A model generated the notes under the pieces. The model was given only the letters and a program-made list of their open reading frames with translations, did no database searches and was not told the origin of the DNA. Positions 51,581 through 59,560 of a stretch of DNA of 64,000 nt are shown one piece after another (within the stretch, counting starts at the first letter, position 1; every line of letters starts with the position of its first letter). This DNA comes from Bacillota bacterium (GTDB taxonomy: Bacteria; Bacillota; Clostridia; Christensenellales; JAEXRW01), in NCBI GenBank assembly GCA_023454175.1, contig JAEXRW010000041.1, positions 62,001 to 126,000 on the forward strand, given 5' to 3'. Position numbers and translations under genes: made by a program.

Positions 51581-51680
51581 GTCCCCGCCCCCTTTGATAC
51601 AGGTATGATAGCTCGATCCCTGTGCCAGCGTACGCCATACCTTCCATCAACTTGTAGTGGGGTGTTTGCCTCCGTCCCGT

Positions 51681-51721
51681 CAAAAACAGAAACCATTGAT
51701 TTGTACTCAATGGTTTCTGTT
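51681..51721 (-). terminator. terminator of the MFS gene
   Basis: AACAGAAACCATTGA and TCAATGGTTTCTGTT pair perfectly around TTTGTAC, with TTTTTG on the minus strand. It lies beyond the heptamer array. Confidence 0.75.
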
Positions 51722-51765
51722 GCATTATCACATATTATTAATCTCCCCCGCGGGGCACACCACAA

Positions 51766-51796
51766 CTCTCAACTCTCAACTTTCAACTCTCAACTA
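51766..51796 (-). repeat. heptamer array after the MFS gene
   Basis: The units aactctc, aactctc, aactttc and aactctc, then aactaga. They lie 36 bp beyond the MFS stop; the hairpin GCCTCGGGC lies at 51803-51812, on the other side from usual. Confidence 0.65.
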
Positions 51797-51831
51797 GACC
51801 TCATGCCTCGGGCATACTTCCATTGTTGAAT

Positions 51832-53115
51832 TTAATCCAGCGCGTTGGGTTCCTGCCGCGGCGGAAGCGAGCTGTTGACATCAGCGGTTTGTTCAATCTT
51901 CGGCCGCGGCTTCCCCGCCTCCAGCAGCGTCTTGTTCCAGTAGAGGAATCCGCCCGCCACCAGCATCAGCGCCCCCGTGGCAATCAGCATCCATTCGATC
52001 CGTATCACGTCGGCCAGCGGCCCGAAGAGCACCATCCCCATCGGCATCATGATGGTGGTGATCATCCCCTGCACGCTGAATACCCTGCCCATGAAGTCGC
52101 CTTCCACCCGCTCCTGCAGCATCACGGTGGATGGCGTGCCAAACAGCGGCATGCCGAAACCACACAGCACCATGAAGCCCAGGTACACCCAGAAATTCGG
52201 CACGAGCCCCAGCGCCACCGTGCATACGCCAAAGATGATGGCGGAAAGCGTCATGGTGTGGATCTTGTTTTTAAATCCCTTCCAGGCCGACATCAGGAAT
52301 CCGCCCGCCGCCATGCCCGCGGAGAACGTCACTTCGATGGCAGTCAGCCGCCACACGTCCGCTCCGAATGTCCGCGCCACCTGCAGCGGCGTCAGGAATG
52401 CCGCGGGCGCCGCCAGGAAGAAAAAGAAGGTGCAGAACAAAAAGTAAAGCAGCAGGTATTTATGTCCCCGGATATACCGGAATCCTTTCGCCATGTCTGC
52501 GAAATAGCTGATCGTCTGCTTCGCCAGCGCCTTCGCGTGTGCCGGCACCTTCAGCGCGAAAAGCAGGATGCATACCGCGATGGCCGCCGTTCCCATGTCG
52601 ATGAAAAAGATGTACTGCAGCGGTACCAGTGACAGGAGCGCGCCCGCGACGATCGGCGCCACGAGTGTGGTCAGCGCCTGCACCGTCCCGTACAGGCCGT
52701 TGATGCGCGTCAGCTTCTCCGTCGGGGTGATCTGCGGGATGAAAGCCACCACGGCCGGCATCTGGATTCCGCCGCCCAGGCCACGGATGGCCAGCATCAC
52801 GAAGAGCAGCCAGAGTTCCTGGTAGCCCAGCATGAAAAGGACCGCCAGTGCCAGTGTGGCGATTGCGATCATGGAGTCGGCCAGCGCGATGATGGTCTTC
52901 CGGTTGTACCGGTCGGCCCATACCCCTGCAAAGATCCCCACGGCAAACATGGGTGCAAACCCGCACAGCACCGCGATGGTCTGCATGCTCCCGGATTTTG
53001 TGGTCAGCGTGATGTACCAGATGATGGCGTATTGCACCAGCGCGGACCCGAAAAGGGATATCGTCTGGCTAGAGAGGAAAAGGGCTGTGTTCTTTTTCCA
53101 GTTTGTTTGATTCAT
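51832..53115 (-). CDS. MFS drug/siderophore efflux transporter (EntS/MFS_3-like)
   Basis: This encodes 427 residues; the ATG at 53115 follows GGGGAGCAACTTTT, and the longer frame to 53244 starts in non-conserved AT-rich sequence. Twelve membrane helices are visible. Family marks are NTALFLSSQTISLFGSALVQYAIIWYI at the start, motif A-like GVWADRYNRKTIIALAD (about residues 62-78), RGLGGGIQMPAV and a central loop with KGFRYIRGHKYLL. It fits the group that exports macrolides, bacteriocins or siderophores. The C-terminal tail is short and Pro-rich. No regulator is adjacent, and the terminator follows. Confidence 0.88.
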   Translation of the reverse strand: MNQTNWKKNTALFLSSQTISLFGSALVQYAIIWYITLTTKSGSMQTIAVLCGFAPMFAVGIFAGVWADRYNRKTIIALADSMIAIATLALAVLFMLGYQELWLLFVMLAIRGLGGGIQMPAVVAFIPQITPTEKLTRINGLYGTVQALTTLVAPIVAGALLSLVPLQYIFFIDMGTAAIAVCILLFALKVPAHAKALAKQTISYFADMAKGFRYIRGHKYLLLYFLFCTFFFFLAAPAAFLTPLQVARTFGADVWRLTAIEVTFSAGMAAGGFLMSAWKGFKNKIHTMTLSAIIFGVCTVALGLVPNFWVYLGFMVLCGFGMPLFGTPSTVMLQERVEGDFMGRVFSVQGMITTIMMPMGMVLFGPLADVIRIEWMLIATGALMLVAGGFLYWNKTLLEAGKPRPKIEQTADVNSSLPPRQEPNALD

Positions 53116-53582
53116 AAAAGTTGCTCCCCATATGATGCCGTTCTGGTTATAAAGGATTTTGGAACAGGCGTTTTCTATTATATATGAATCCTTTTTATAA
53201 AAAAAGGGCAAATCATGCAAAAATATGCCGTACGGTTGCTTCATACAGTTTGTCGCAGCCTGTATTCCGCCGGTTCATTTTCAGATCGGCAGGCGTGTTC
53301 TCGGCGGGCTGAGCCGATCAAATGCGTGCAGGGTCACAGGATAACATCTTTCTTGCAGTCGTTTTTGATATTTCATGCAATAAATCCCATGCTGCATCGT
53401 CATATACCATCAGGATCAAATAGTACATCGCAGAATACGTCCTGGCCATATACGGAAGCAGATATTTTGGTGCTGCGTTGCAACGGCGTAAATATTCGGC
53501 TATGTATATTGTCTTGCCGGCATTGGGATGGTAAAATTGTTATATTATCACTGTTTCAAATATTTTTATGGAGGTTTATGAT
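53116..53582. other. 467-bp region without a gene
   Basis: This is the region between divergent MFS and DUF975 genes. A few weak inverted stretches occur, but I see no gene, repeat family or clear promoter pair. The part near 53150-53210 is AT-rich and probably holds the MFS promoter. Confidence 0.45.
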
Positions 53583-54191
53583 ATGAAACTGCGTCCTGAT
53601 ATCAAACAGCAAGCCAAAGCGAATTTTTCCGGGCAGTATGGCATCTCACTGGGCGCCTACCTGCTCTTTGTGGTCATCGTCGGCGCCGTCTCCTGGACGT
53701 TCGTCGGCACCCTGCTGCTCATGCCGCCCCTGCTGGTGGGCTACAGCTTCTTCACCCTGCGCGTCTACCGCGGGGAAAAGGGTGACATCGCGGAGATGTT
53801 CAATACCGGGTTCAATGATTACGGCCGGAGCCTCGGCGGCGTCCTCTGGATGGAGCTTTTCATCTTCCTCTGGAGCCTGCTCTTCATCGTCCCCGGCATC
53901 ATCAAGACGCTGGCCTATTTCATGACGCCGTATATTTTGGCGGATTGCCCCAATGTGAGGCCGACCGAGGCGCTGAAGCTTTCAATGCGCATGACCCAGG
54001 GCCACAAGGGCAAGGTCTTCGTCATGGCCCTCAGCTTCATCGGCTGGGCCATTCTCTCCGCCCTCACCTTCGGCATCCTGCAGATCTTCTTCGTCGGGCC
54101 GTACATGGGCACCAGCTTTGCCGGCCTGTACAGCGAGCTCAAGCAGGAAGCGCTGGAAAAAGGCGTCGTCACCGCCGCCGAGCTGGCATAA
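53583..54191 (+). CDS. DUF975 family membrane protein
   Basis: This encodes 202 residues; the ATG at 53583 follows GGAGGTTTATGAT. The DUF975 layout is clear: MKLRPDIKQQAKANFSGQYGISLGAYLLFVVIVG at the start, then five or six hydrophobic segments and DIAEMFNTGFNDYGRSLGGVLWM. The conserved LFIVPGIIKTLAYFMTPYILADCPNVRPTEALKLSMRMTQGHKGKVF leads to the last two helices. Function in Firmicutes is unknown, often discussed as membrane-associated accessory proteins. A strong terminator follows within 30 bp, so the gene is a single unit. Confidence 0.88.
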   Translation: MKLRPDIKQQAKANFSGQYGISLGAYLLFVVIVGAVSWTFVGTLLLMPPLLVGYSFFTLRVYRGEKGDIAEMFNTGFNDYGRSLGGVLWMELFIFLWSLLFIVPGIIKTLAYFMTPYILADCPNVRPTEALKLSMRMTQGHKGKVFVMALSFIGWAILSALTFGILQIFFVGPYMGTSFAGLYSELKQEALEKGVVTAAELA

Positions 54192-54213
54192 GGTCAACCA
54201 AATAAGTACAAAG

Positions 54214-54243
54214 AAAACCGCTCTTTCGCAGGGCGGTTTTTTT
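54214..54243 (+). terminator. terminator of the DUF975 gene
   Basis: AAAACCGC and GCGGTTTT pair around TCTTTCGCAGG with an extra TTTC tail. Confidence 0.8.
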
Positions 54244-54285
54244 CAGGATCAAATGTTTACGTAACAGTAGTTATTAATTTTGGGA

Positions 54286-55095
54286 TTATTTCTCCATGGC
54301 GGCACTCACCATTGTATTGTATAGGCTGGTGGGCAGCATTCGGTGTATGGCTATCATGTTTTTGGATGCACCGGTAGCATAGCGCAGCCTCTGGCTTCCG
54401 TCGGTGGCCGCACGGTAGATGGTCTTTGCCACGCCTTCCGGGCTTGAACCCTTTTCCCCGTTTTTCACGATATTGCCAAATACCCTGTCGAAATAGCCGT
54501 TGTATGCACTTGTGCGGCCGTCCTGAGTCTGCTCCATGGATCTGCCCAGAAAGTCTGTCCGGATAACGCCTGGCTCTATGATCTTCACATGGATCCCGAA
54601 AGGACGCAGTTCAAATTGCAGCGCCTCGGAGAAGCCCTCCACGCCCCATTTTGCCGCACAATACATCGACTGCAGCGGGATGGATATCTGCCCGGCGATC
54701 GAGGATACGTTGATGATCGTTCCGGAGCCCTGCGTCCGGAAATGCGGGATTATCCTTCGTGTGAAATCGATGAGTCCGAGCAGGTTGGTATCGAGCTGCC
54801 GCCTGATCTGCTCATGGTCCGCAGTCTCCAGGGGTCCGAATAAGTAGTAGCCTGCATTGTTGACCAGCACATCAATGTGTTCAAACGCGCTTGCCGCCTC
54901 AGCAATGGCCGTGTCGATGCTATGCGGGTCCGTCACATCACACCGCAGTACTTTCACGTTCGGTAGTTGCGTGAATTCTTTTTCAGCCTCCGGGATTCGC
55001 ATGGTTGCTGCCACGTTCCATCCCTCTGCCTGGAACAGCCGGGCTGTTTCCCTGCCGATTCCGGATGAAGCGCCTGTGATCAAAACTGTTTTCAT
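54286..55095 (-). CDS. short-chain dehydrogenase/reductase
   Basis: This is a classical SDR, 269 residues, NAD(P)-dependent. The Rossmann start TGASSGIGRETARLF (about residues 7-21), NNAG in VLVNNAGYYLF, and the catalytic Ser-Tyr-Lys set (SSIAGQ.. MYCAAKWGVEGF, about 140-165) are intact. The substrate is unknown; close relatives act on alcohols, ketones or lipid precursors. The ATG at 55095 follows ATAGGAGGCAATTACA. The Rrf2-like gene lies 64 bp upstream on the same strand, with the inverted repeat at 55118-55140 between them, so it is likely the regulator's target. Confidence 0.92.
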   Translation of the reverse strand: MKTVLITGASSGIGRETARLFQAEGWNVAATMRIPEAEKEFTQLPNVKVLRCDVTDPHSIDTAIAEAASAFEHIDVLVNNAGYYLFGPLETADHEQIRRQLDTNLLGLIDFTRRIIPHFRTQGSGTIINVSSIAGQISIPLQSMYCAAKWGVEGFSEALQFELRPFGIHVKIIEPGVIRTDFLGRSMEQTQDGRTSAYNGYFDRVFGNIVKNGEKGSSPEGVAKTIYRAATDGSQRLRYATGASKNMIAIHRMLPTSLYNTMVSAAMEK

Positions 55096-55117
55096 TGTAA
55101 TTGCCTCCTATCAATAT

Positions 55118-55140
55118 ACTTTATATAATATTTATAAAGT
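55118..55140. promoter_or_regulatory. inverted repeat between the Rrf2 and SDR genes
   Basis: ACTTTATA and TATAAAGT flank TAATATT (23 bp). It lies 22 bp before the SDR start codon, a good position for an Rrf2-type repressor site. Confidence 0.5.
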
Positions 55141-55159
55141 TCTAGTTAAAAAAACACGT

Positions 55160-55588
55160 TTAAGTGATGCCTTCCACCAGATTGGATAGCAGTATGCCGC
55201 CGAGCGTATTTTTCATCGCATTTTCTGCACTTTGCAGGCTTGCCGTTCCCCTGTCGATGATCGTCTGCATGAATGTGTCGTATTCCATATTGAACTGATG
55301 TTGGATTTTAAACAGCGGCTTGTTCTGTTCGATGGACGTGAAAACATCCAGCATCGTGATTTTCGTGATGGGTCTGGCCAGCAGGTTGCCGCCCTTTGCT
55401 CCTTCCTTCGTCTGGATCAGGCCTGCGGTATTGAGCCGGTCCAGGACCTTGACGACTGTGGGAACGGGAATATTGAGCATGTTGGCGATACTTCTGGTGG
55501 ACAGATAATCGTACAGTCCCTCCTCCGTTTTGAAATGGATGAAGAGCAGTATGGAAACCGCCTGGAACATCGCTGTGGAATATGCCAT
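55160..55588 (-). CDS. Rrf2-family transcriptional regulator
   Basis: This encodes 142 residues; the ATG at 55588 follows AAGGAGGCTGTATCT, while a longer frame begins in AT-rich sequence. Winged helix: MAYSTAMFQAVSILLFIHFKTEEGLYDYLSTRSIANMLNIPVPTVVKVLDRLNTAGLIQTKEGAKGGNLLARP. In Rrf2 proteins that sense an iron-sulfur cluster, three Cys lie after this domain. None is visible here, so this one may bind another ligand or act through oxidation elsewhere. The divergent AT-rich region upstream and the inverted repeat near the SDR start suggest local autoregulation and control of the SDR. Confidence 0.85.
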   Translation of the reverse strand: MAYSTAMFQAVSILLFIHFKTEEGLYDYLSTRSIANMLNIPVPTVVKVLDRLNTAGLIQTKEGAKGGNLLARPITKITMLDVFTSIEQNKPLFKIQHQFNMEYDTFMQTIIDRGTASLQSAENAMKNTLGGILLSNLVEGIT

Positions 55589-55805
55589 AGATACAGCCTC
55601 CTTCATAACTATATTTACTATATATATTATATATTTAATTGTTAATAGATTTCTGCAAAAATGTTGCGGTCTGAATAGCAACCGTATAGCGCCCCGTAGA
55701 TTTGTCCTTTAGGGAGTTTCTGTACAGTGAGGTGTTGGATCAGGGTTATCTCAGTCTTTTTTATAAGTCCTGCGCTGATACCTTGATGAGCATATTATAG
55801 ATCAA

Positions 55806-55838
55806 CGAAAAGCCGCTCTTCACAGGGCGGTATTTAAC
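55806..55838 (-). terminator. weak terminator after the 95-residue membrane gene
   Basis: On the minus strand an ACCGCCC-TGTGAA-GAGCGGC hairpin with imperfect pairing is followed by TTTTC, 5 bp past the stop codon. It resembles the 54214 terminator. Confidence 0.45.
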
Positions 55839-55842
55839 CGGC

Positions 55843-56130
55843 TCAGGTGCAAGATATTATCCACAGGGAGAATTCGATTACCGCGCAGCCCACAGAGAAT
55901 AGCAGGGTGATTGTACTCGTTATCGTTCCCACAGCTGCCTTCCAGTCTAATTTTGGCTCTTTTTTATTCTTTCTGAGTTGTATGATGCCTGTTATGAACC
56001 CGCTCACGGATGTTGCAAGCGTGGCGATCATCACATAGTAAGCGAGATCCTCCTTGGGCCATACGTTGAACAATACCACAGGGTTTACCAGTATCGATAT
56101 TGAACCCAGGACAAAGGATACCAGAGACAT
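55843..56130 (-). CDS. small membrane protein (DUF4190/DUF6142-like layout)
   Basis: This encodes 95 residues; the ATG at 56130 follows GGAGGACAT. There are three membrane helices: MSLVSFVLGSISILVNPVVLFNV, VMIATLATSVSGFITGII, and ITSTITLLFSVGCAVIEFSLWI, with a basic RKNKKEPKLDWKAA loop between the second and third. Small proteins of this shape are common in Firmicutes and have no assigned role. It stands alone, between repeat-rich region 56131-56584 and the Rrf2 regulator. Confidence 0.65.
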   Translation of the reverse strand: MSLVSFVLGSISILVNPVVLFNVWPKEDLAYYVMIATLATSVSGFITGIIQLRKNKKEPKLDWKAAVGTITSTITLLFSVGCAVIEFSLWIISCT

Positions 56131-56324
56131 ATGTCCTCCAATTCTTTTCCCAGTTCATGCAATATTACCTGGTCTTACCTTCCCCGGGGATGCTCCTCCC
56201 TCTGACGCGCGTTGCGCGCGTTTGCGAGTGGAGCTGTCACCAAAGCAACCATAGGGTTGCATGTGGCTTGAGGGAGAGACTTCCCCGCAGGGCCATTTAT
56301 CCATGTTCGTAAGGACATTCCGCC

Positions 56325-56361
56325 ATTGTACATTTTACATTGTAAATTGTACATTGAAATT
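56325..56361 (-). repeat. heptamer array, ATTGTAC variant
   Basis: The units attgtac, attttac, attgtaa, attgtac and attgaaa keep the 7-bp period. Confidence 0.65.
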
Positions 56362-56378
56362 AACCCCGCAGGGCCAAT

Positions 56379-56402
56379 TCTCAATTCTCAATTCTCAATT
56401 TC
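56379..56402 (-). repeat. heptamer array, AATTCTC units
   Basis: Three perfect aattctc units plus aatttct follow GCAGGGCC. Confidence 0.65.
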
Positions 56403-56465
56403 TCCTTCTTGTCTCTCAGCGAAAACCCGAATTCCAGCGCCTTGCCCAGGCATGCGCTCCAAATC

Positions 56466-56519
56466 TTGCCTCCCTTGCCTAAAGGGAGGTGGCAGCCGTC
56501 AGGCTGACGGAGGGATTCG
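56466..56519. repeat. CTCCCT/AGGGAGG two-hairpin repeat
   Basis: GCCTCCCTT-GCCT-AAAGGGAGGT and CAGCC-GTCAG-GCTG, closing GACGGAGGGATTCG. It is nearly identical to 59218-59272. Confidence 0.75.
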
Positions 56520-56581
56520 TTGGGGAGTTGAGTGGGGGCAAACATATTTTCATCCTTCTATTGGTGCTTTCACCGGCACGC

Positions 56582-56606
56582 TTGTCAACTGTCCACTTTC
56601 AACTTC
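56582..56606 (-). repeat. heptamer array within the 3' end of the NapH-like gene
   Basis: The units caactgt, ccacttt, caacttc. They encode the last residues (LKVDS) and hold the stop codon of the gene at 56585. Confidence 0.6.
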
Positions 56607-57469
56607 TTCTCTTTCTTGTCCCTCAGGCTGAACCCGAATTCCAGCGCCTTGCTTGGGCATGCGCTCACGCAGCACCCGCACCGTATGCATTCCGCGCTGT
56701 TCGGCGTTTTCACCGGGTCCACGTCCATCTTGCACACCTTTTTACACTTCCCGCAGTTCGTGCACGCGGATTTCGCCACATGCAGCCTGTAAAGGGACAG
56801 CCGGTTCAGCAGCCCGTAGATGGCCCCCAGCGGGCACAGGAACCTGCAGAAAAAGCGGTACAGGAATACGCAAAGGGCGAGGATCGCCGCCGCGATGAAT
56901 ACCTTCCACGCGAAAAGCCACCCCGCCGCGTCCTGCAGCGAGGTGTTCACGGTAACGAGCGGCAGCGCCCCCTGCACCGTCCCCGCCGGGCACAGGTACT
57001 TGCAGAACCATGGGTCCCCCTGGTACCGCCCGCCCCCCAGCGAATCCACGGCCACCAGAGGTAATAGGATGACGAGCACGATCAGTACCGCGTATTTCGC
57101 CAGCCGCAGCCAGCTCACCTTGCGGGAGAGGTGCAGCTTCTTCCCCGGTATGCGGTAAAGCAGGTCCTGCAGCATGCCGAAAGGGCATATCCATCCGCAT
57201 ATCCACCGTCCCATCGTCACGCCGAAAAGCAGCAGCAGCCCCAGCACATACATGCTGTAGTGGTACCGCCATCCCGAAAGGACGGTTTGCAGCGCGCCCA
57301 CCGGGCAGGAGCCGATCGCCCCCGGGCACGAGTAGCAGTTCAGCCCCGGCACGCATACCGCCTTGCTTCCCCCGCCAAATACCGTCCCCGAGAAGAACCC
57401 CGCCACATATGCGTTTTGCCCCGCCGTCGCGCCCGCCTGCGTGATGAGCCGTTTCGTTTCCTTCTTCAT
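56585..57469 (-). CDS. NapH/CcoG-like membrane 4Fe-4S protein
   Basis: This is an electron-transfer protein in the membrane, 294 residues. It begins with a Cys-rich stretch (CVPGLNCYSCPGAIGSCPVGAL, about 39-60). Helices follow with the twin-Cys motif WICGWICPFGMLQDL (about 90-103) and a second FLCPLGAIYGL. Two C-terminal ferredoxin motifs are CTNCGKCKKVC and CIRCGCCVSACPSKALE. This is the layout of NapH/NosR-type proteins that pass electrons across the membrane to soluble partners. It lies 28 bp after a CD1871A-type peptide and its C-terminus is written by a heptamer array. A link with the flavoprotein and DUF362 genes nearby is likely but unproven. Confidence 0.88.
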   Translation of the reverse strand: MKKETKRLITQAGATAGQNAYVAGFFSGTVFGGGSKAVCVPGLNCYSCPGAIGSCPVGALQTVLSGWRYHYSMYVLGLLLLFGVTMGRWICGWICPFGMLQDLLYRIPGKKLHLSRKVSWLRLAKYAVLIVLVILLPLVAVDSLGGGRYQGDPWFCKYLCPAGTVQGALPLVTVNTSLQDAAGWLFAWKVFIAAAILALCVFLYRFFCRFLCPLGAIYGLLNRLSLYRLHVAKSACTNCGKCKKVCKMDVDPVKTPNSAECIRCGCCVSACPSKALEFGFSLRDKKEKKLKVDS

Positions 57470-57497
57470 TCAGCCTTCTCCGTTATGGTCAATAAGC

Positions 57498-57683
57498 TTA
57501 CCCGATGCCGATGCATTCCAGGCAGATGCGTACGGCCTTCGCCAGCACCTCCAGCGCCTCCCCGTTCAGCGCGCCAAAGGTGATGAGGCCCGCGGCCAGT
57601 ACGACCAGCCCGCCGCGCACCCATCCCATCGCTTTCCTTCTCATTTCTTTTCTGTCTGCAGTCACGCCATCACCGGCTTTCAT
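57498..57683 (-). CDS. CD1871A-family CXXC motif membrane peptide
   Basis: This encodes 61 residues at most. The C-terminal half is diagnostic: one membrane helix (VRGGLVVLAAGLITFGALNG) followed by VLAKAVRICLECIGIG, with the CLEC motif and the IGIG end of this family. Members are 45-60 residues long in clostridia and next to NapH-like or 4Fe-4S genes. The role is not known; a structural or redox-handling partner of the membrane iron-sulfur protein is a reasonable guess. The true start may be at the ATG of residue 14 (57644), as other members lack the first 13 residues. It ends 28 bp before the NapH-like gene. Confidence 0.8.
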   Translation of the reverse strand: MKAGDGVTADRKEMRRKAMGWVRGGLVVLAAGLITFGALNGEALEVLAKAVRICLECIGIG

Positions 57684-57852
57684 GACAAGTATGGATTCTA
57701 CTTACTGGTGATCTGCACAATCCCCGCAGGGCAATCATTCATGCCCGCAAGGCATACCGCAATTGTACATTGTACATTGAATGTCCTCCCCGCAGGGATT
57801 CCCCGGCGGGGCTAATAATCATGCCCAAAGGGCATTCCGCAACTATTAACTG
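57684..57852 (-). repeat. two hairpin-plus-heptamer blocks before the flavoprotein stop
   Basis: Array 57759-57783 uses attgtac units. Array 57841-57870 (aactatt, aactgtt, aactctt, aactgct) encodes the last residues and the stop of the flavoprotein gene. Hairpins GCCCGCAAGGC and GCCCAAAGGGC precede them. Confidence 0.7.
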
Positions 57853-58662
57853 TTAACTCTTAACTGCTAACTTCGTTTTTGCCTTCTTCGCCCCGCTCCT
57901 GGATACGCTCTCCCCGAATGCCCCTGCGATGGCGTGGATAGGCCCCAGTCTCACGTCATAATAGTATTTGGATTTCAGCCAGCCTTTTTCCTTGTAATAT
58001 TTCTTGTCCGCTTCCGTCGTATGCGGGCTGTCCTCCATCGCCGCCCGCGTCATGCGGAAGATCATTGTGTGGAAGATAGAAGGCATCCTCGGCCTTTCGT
58101 CGTTCAGTTCATTCACAAATAGCGCGGCAGCCTTCTGTATCTTGTCCTGGTTTTTGTCCAGCATGGCCTGTTCAATCACGTCGTTGGGACGCAGCGCCCC
58201 CTGGATGACGGTCCCTTTCTGCGTATGGCATCCCCAGAATTCCATGACCTCGTTCATGTATTTATTGATCTTCCCGCCCGCATATACGCCCTGCACGGTG
58301 ACGGGCATGAACGCCCTGCCGAAGAGCCTCGGCCTGTGGAATACGTACGCCAGCCGGTCAAAGAGGTTCTTCAGGTTCGCCGGCACCTGCAGGGAGTAAT
58401 TCGGCGTCACGATGATGATCCCGTCCGCCCACAGCATCTTCTCCAATATCCTGCCAGCCCCATCGCCGTGGTTCTTGCAGTATTCCTCGCCCCTGCTCAG
58501 GCACAGCGCGCATCCCAGGCATGCTTCCACGTGCTCATCCCGTAGATTGACCCTGTTTATTTCCAGTTCCCCTCGTTTAAGCAGTTCCTCGGCGAGCATG
58601 TCCGCCGTACGTTTTGTCCACCCCGGCTTCAGCCCGCACTCCAGTACCAGCACCTTTTTCAA
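57853..58662 (-). CDS. NAD(P)H-dependent FMN reductase-like iron-sulfur flavoprotein
   Basis: This is a flavodoxin-fold protein, 269 residues, starting at TTG 58662 behind AGGGGG. LVLECGLKPGWTKRTADMLAEELL (FMN phosphate loop), then CLGCALCLSRGEEYCKNHGDG with four Cys that can bind a [4Fe-4S] cluster as in ISF-type proteins, and a WADGIIIVTPNYSLQVPANLKNLFDRLAYVFHRP core. It probably transfers electrons between FMN and an iron-sulfur partner. The C-terminus (about 90 residues beyond the usual end, TKLAVKS last) includes sequence from the heptamer array, so this tail is likely recent. It lies upstream of the CD1871A/NapH-like pair. Confidence 0.88.
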   Translation of the reverse strand: MKKVLVLECGLKPGWTKRTADMLAEELLKRGELEINRVNLRDEHVEACLGCALCLSRGEEYCKNHGDGAGRILEKMLWADGIIIVTPNYSLQVPANLKNLFDRLAYVFHRPRLFGRAFMPVTVQGVYAGGKINKYMNEVMEFWGCHTQKGTVIQGALRPNDVIEQAMLDKNQDKIQKAAALFVNELNDERPRMPSIFHTMIFRMTRAAMEDSPHTTEADKKYYKEKGWLKSKYYYDVRLGPIHAIAGAFGESVSRSGAKKAKTKLAVKS

Positions 58663-58745
58663 TCCCCTTACCCCCTGTCGAATAATAAAATATAGTGAAA
58701 TGCTTGTCCTTTTCTTTTGTGCGGGAGAGCCTTCCCCTCAGATGC

Positions 58746-59033
58746 TCATGGATACTCAAATGTGGTGCTGGACATGCCGTGGCTGTGTCCCATGGCCACC
58801 TGCGTGTTCCCGCTGAAATAATGGTAATGCCCCGAATTCACCTTGTGCGGCCCCTCCGTCACGATGTTGTACCCGTGGGAATGGCCGTTGTTCACCGTCG
58901 TCTCCCCCGCGATGATATGCGTATGCCCCGGTGTGTTTGGGCTCGCGCTCGATATTCCCCTGAAAAGGTGCACGTGCCCGTCCACGAATACCGTCACACC
59001 CTTGAATGCATGTGTATGGAACGCTTCCGGCAT
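58746..59033 (-). CDS. YmaF-family His-rich protein
   Basis: This encodes 95 residues; the ATG at 59033 follows GAAGGGGTG. It has repeated His-containing units (HTHAFKG, VDGHVHLFRG, PGHTHIIAGETTVNNGHSHGYNIVTEGPHKVNSGHYHYFSG, MGHSHG), matching Bacillus YmaF. The pattern of about twelve His suggests metal binding, and similar proteins appear on spores or the cell surface in Firmicutes. No signal peptide is seen. It stands alone beside the flavoprotein gene. Function in metal storage is a guess. Confidence 0.85.
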   Translation of the reverse strand: MPEAFHTHAFKGVTVFVDGHVHLFRGISSASPNTPGHTHIIAGETTVNNGHSHGYNIVTEGPHKVNSGHYHYFSGNTQVAMGHSHGMSSTTFEYP

Positions 59034-59217
59034 CTGTTTTCACCCCTTCATACATTTTATGTGCATATATATGGAGGTGTAACAAGTGATACTATATGAT
59101 TATTTAATTTGATTGATTCCCGCTGGGCGTACCGCATCGTTCTATCACGAAAAAATGTTGGCTCTATTGGTTTTGTCCGCGTAAATTTCCCTAATTAAGC
59201 GGACATTGATTCGTCCA

Positions 59218-59272
59218 AAAGCCTCCCTTGCCTAAAGGGAGGTGTCAGCCGTCAGGCTGACGGAGGGATTCG
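59218..59272. repeat. CTCCCT/AGGGAGG two-hairpin repeat
   Basis: GCCTCCCTT-GCCT-AAAGGGAGG and CAGCC-GTCAG-GCTG, closing GACGGAGGGATTCG. Confidence 0.75.
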
Positions 59273-59390
59273 TAATAAATCGTGGCAGGACAGTTCAATA
59301 TTATTAATTTCATAACCCCCGGGCCATACCATGATGCCGTCAGGTTTACTTTAACTCTACCCTATAAATAGTTTATTCTAACGCCATAGT

Positions 59391-59460
59391 CTTAGCCCCA
59401 TCTGACGAGGGGGCTGTCGCCCAAGCGACCTTTGGTCGCATGGCGACTGGGGGAGGGAAA
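59391..59460. repeat. CTCCCT-family block, diverged copy
   Basis: AGCCCCATCTGACGAGGGGGCT forms the first hairpin and GTCGC..GCGAC the second, closing GGGGGAGGGAAA. Confidence 0.55.
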
Positions 59461-59548
59461 TCTAACTGATCCAATCTGTATTCTCATCCGTATCCGTGAG
59501 TGTGTGGATGCACACTCACTTCGGCTTGTGCCATTCCCGGCATGTGCG

Positions 59549-59560
59549 TCTCAACTCTCA
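59549..59560 (-). repeat. partial heptamer stretch over the DUF362 stop
   Basis: tctcaactctca contains one and a half aactctc-type units and supplies the TGA stop (59558-59560). Confidence 0.45.

Larger units (their letters stand above)
56131..56584. repeat. repeat-rich intergenic region
   Basis: There is no gene. It contains, left to right, a CTCCCT/GGAGC block with a CTGACGCGCGTTGCGC core (56189-56283), two heptamer arrays (56325-56361 and 56379-56402), and a GCCTCCCTTGCCTAAAGGGAGG repeat (56466-56519). Confidence 0.65.
59034..59557. repeat. intergenic region with two CTCCCT/AGGGAGG blocks
   Basis: There is no gene. The blocks are at 59218-59272 (nearly identical to 56466-56519) and 59391-59460 (CCCCATC-TGACGAGGGGG, then GTCGC..GCGAC, closing GGGGGAGGGAAA). 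A partial heptamer stretch lies at 59549-59560. Confidence 0.65.
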
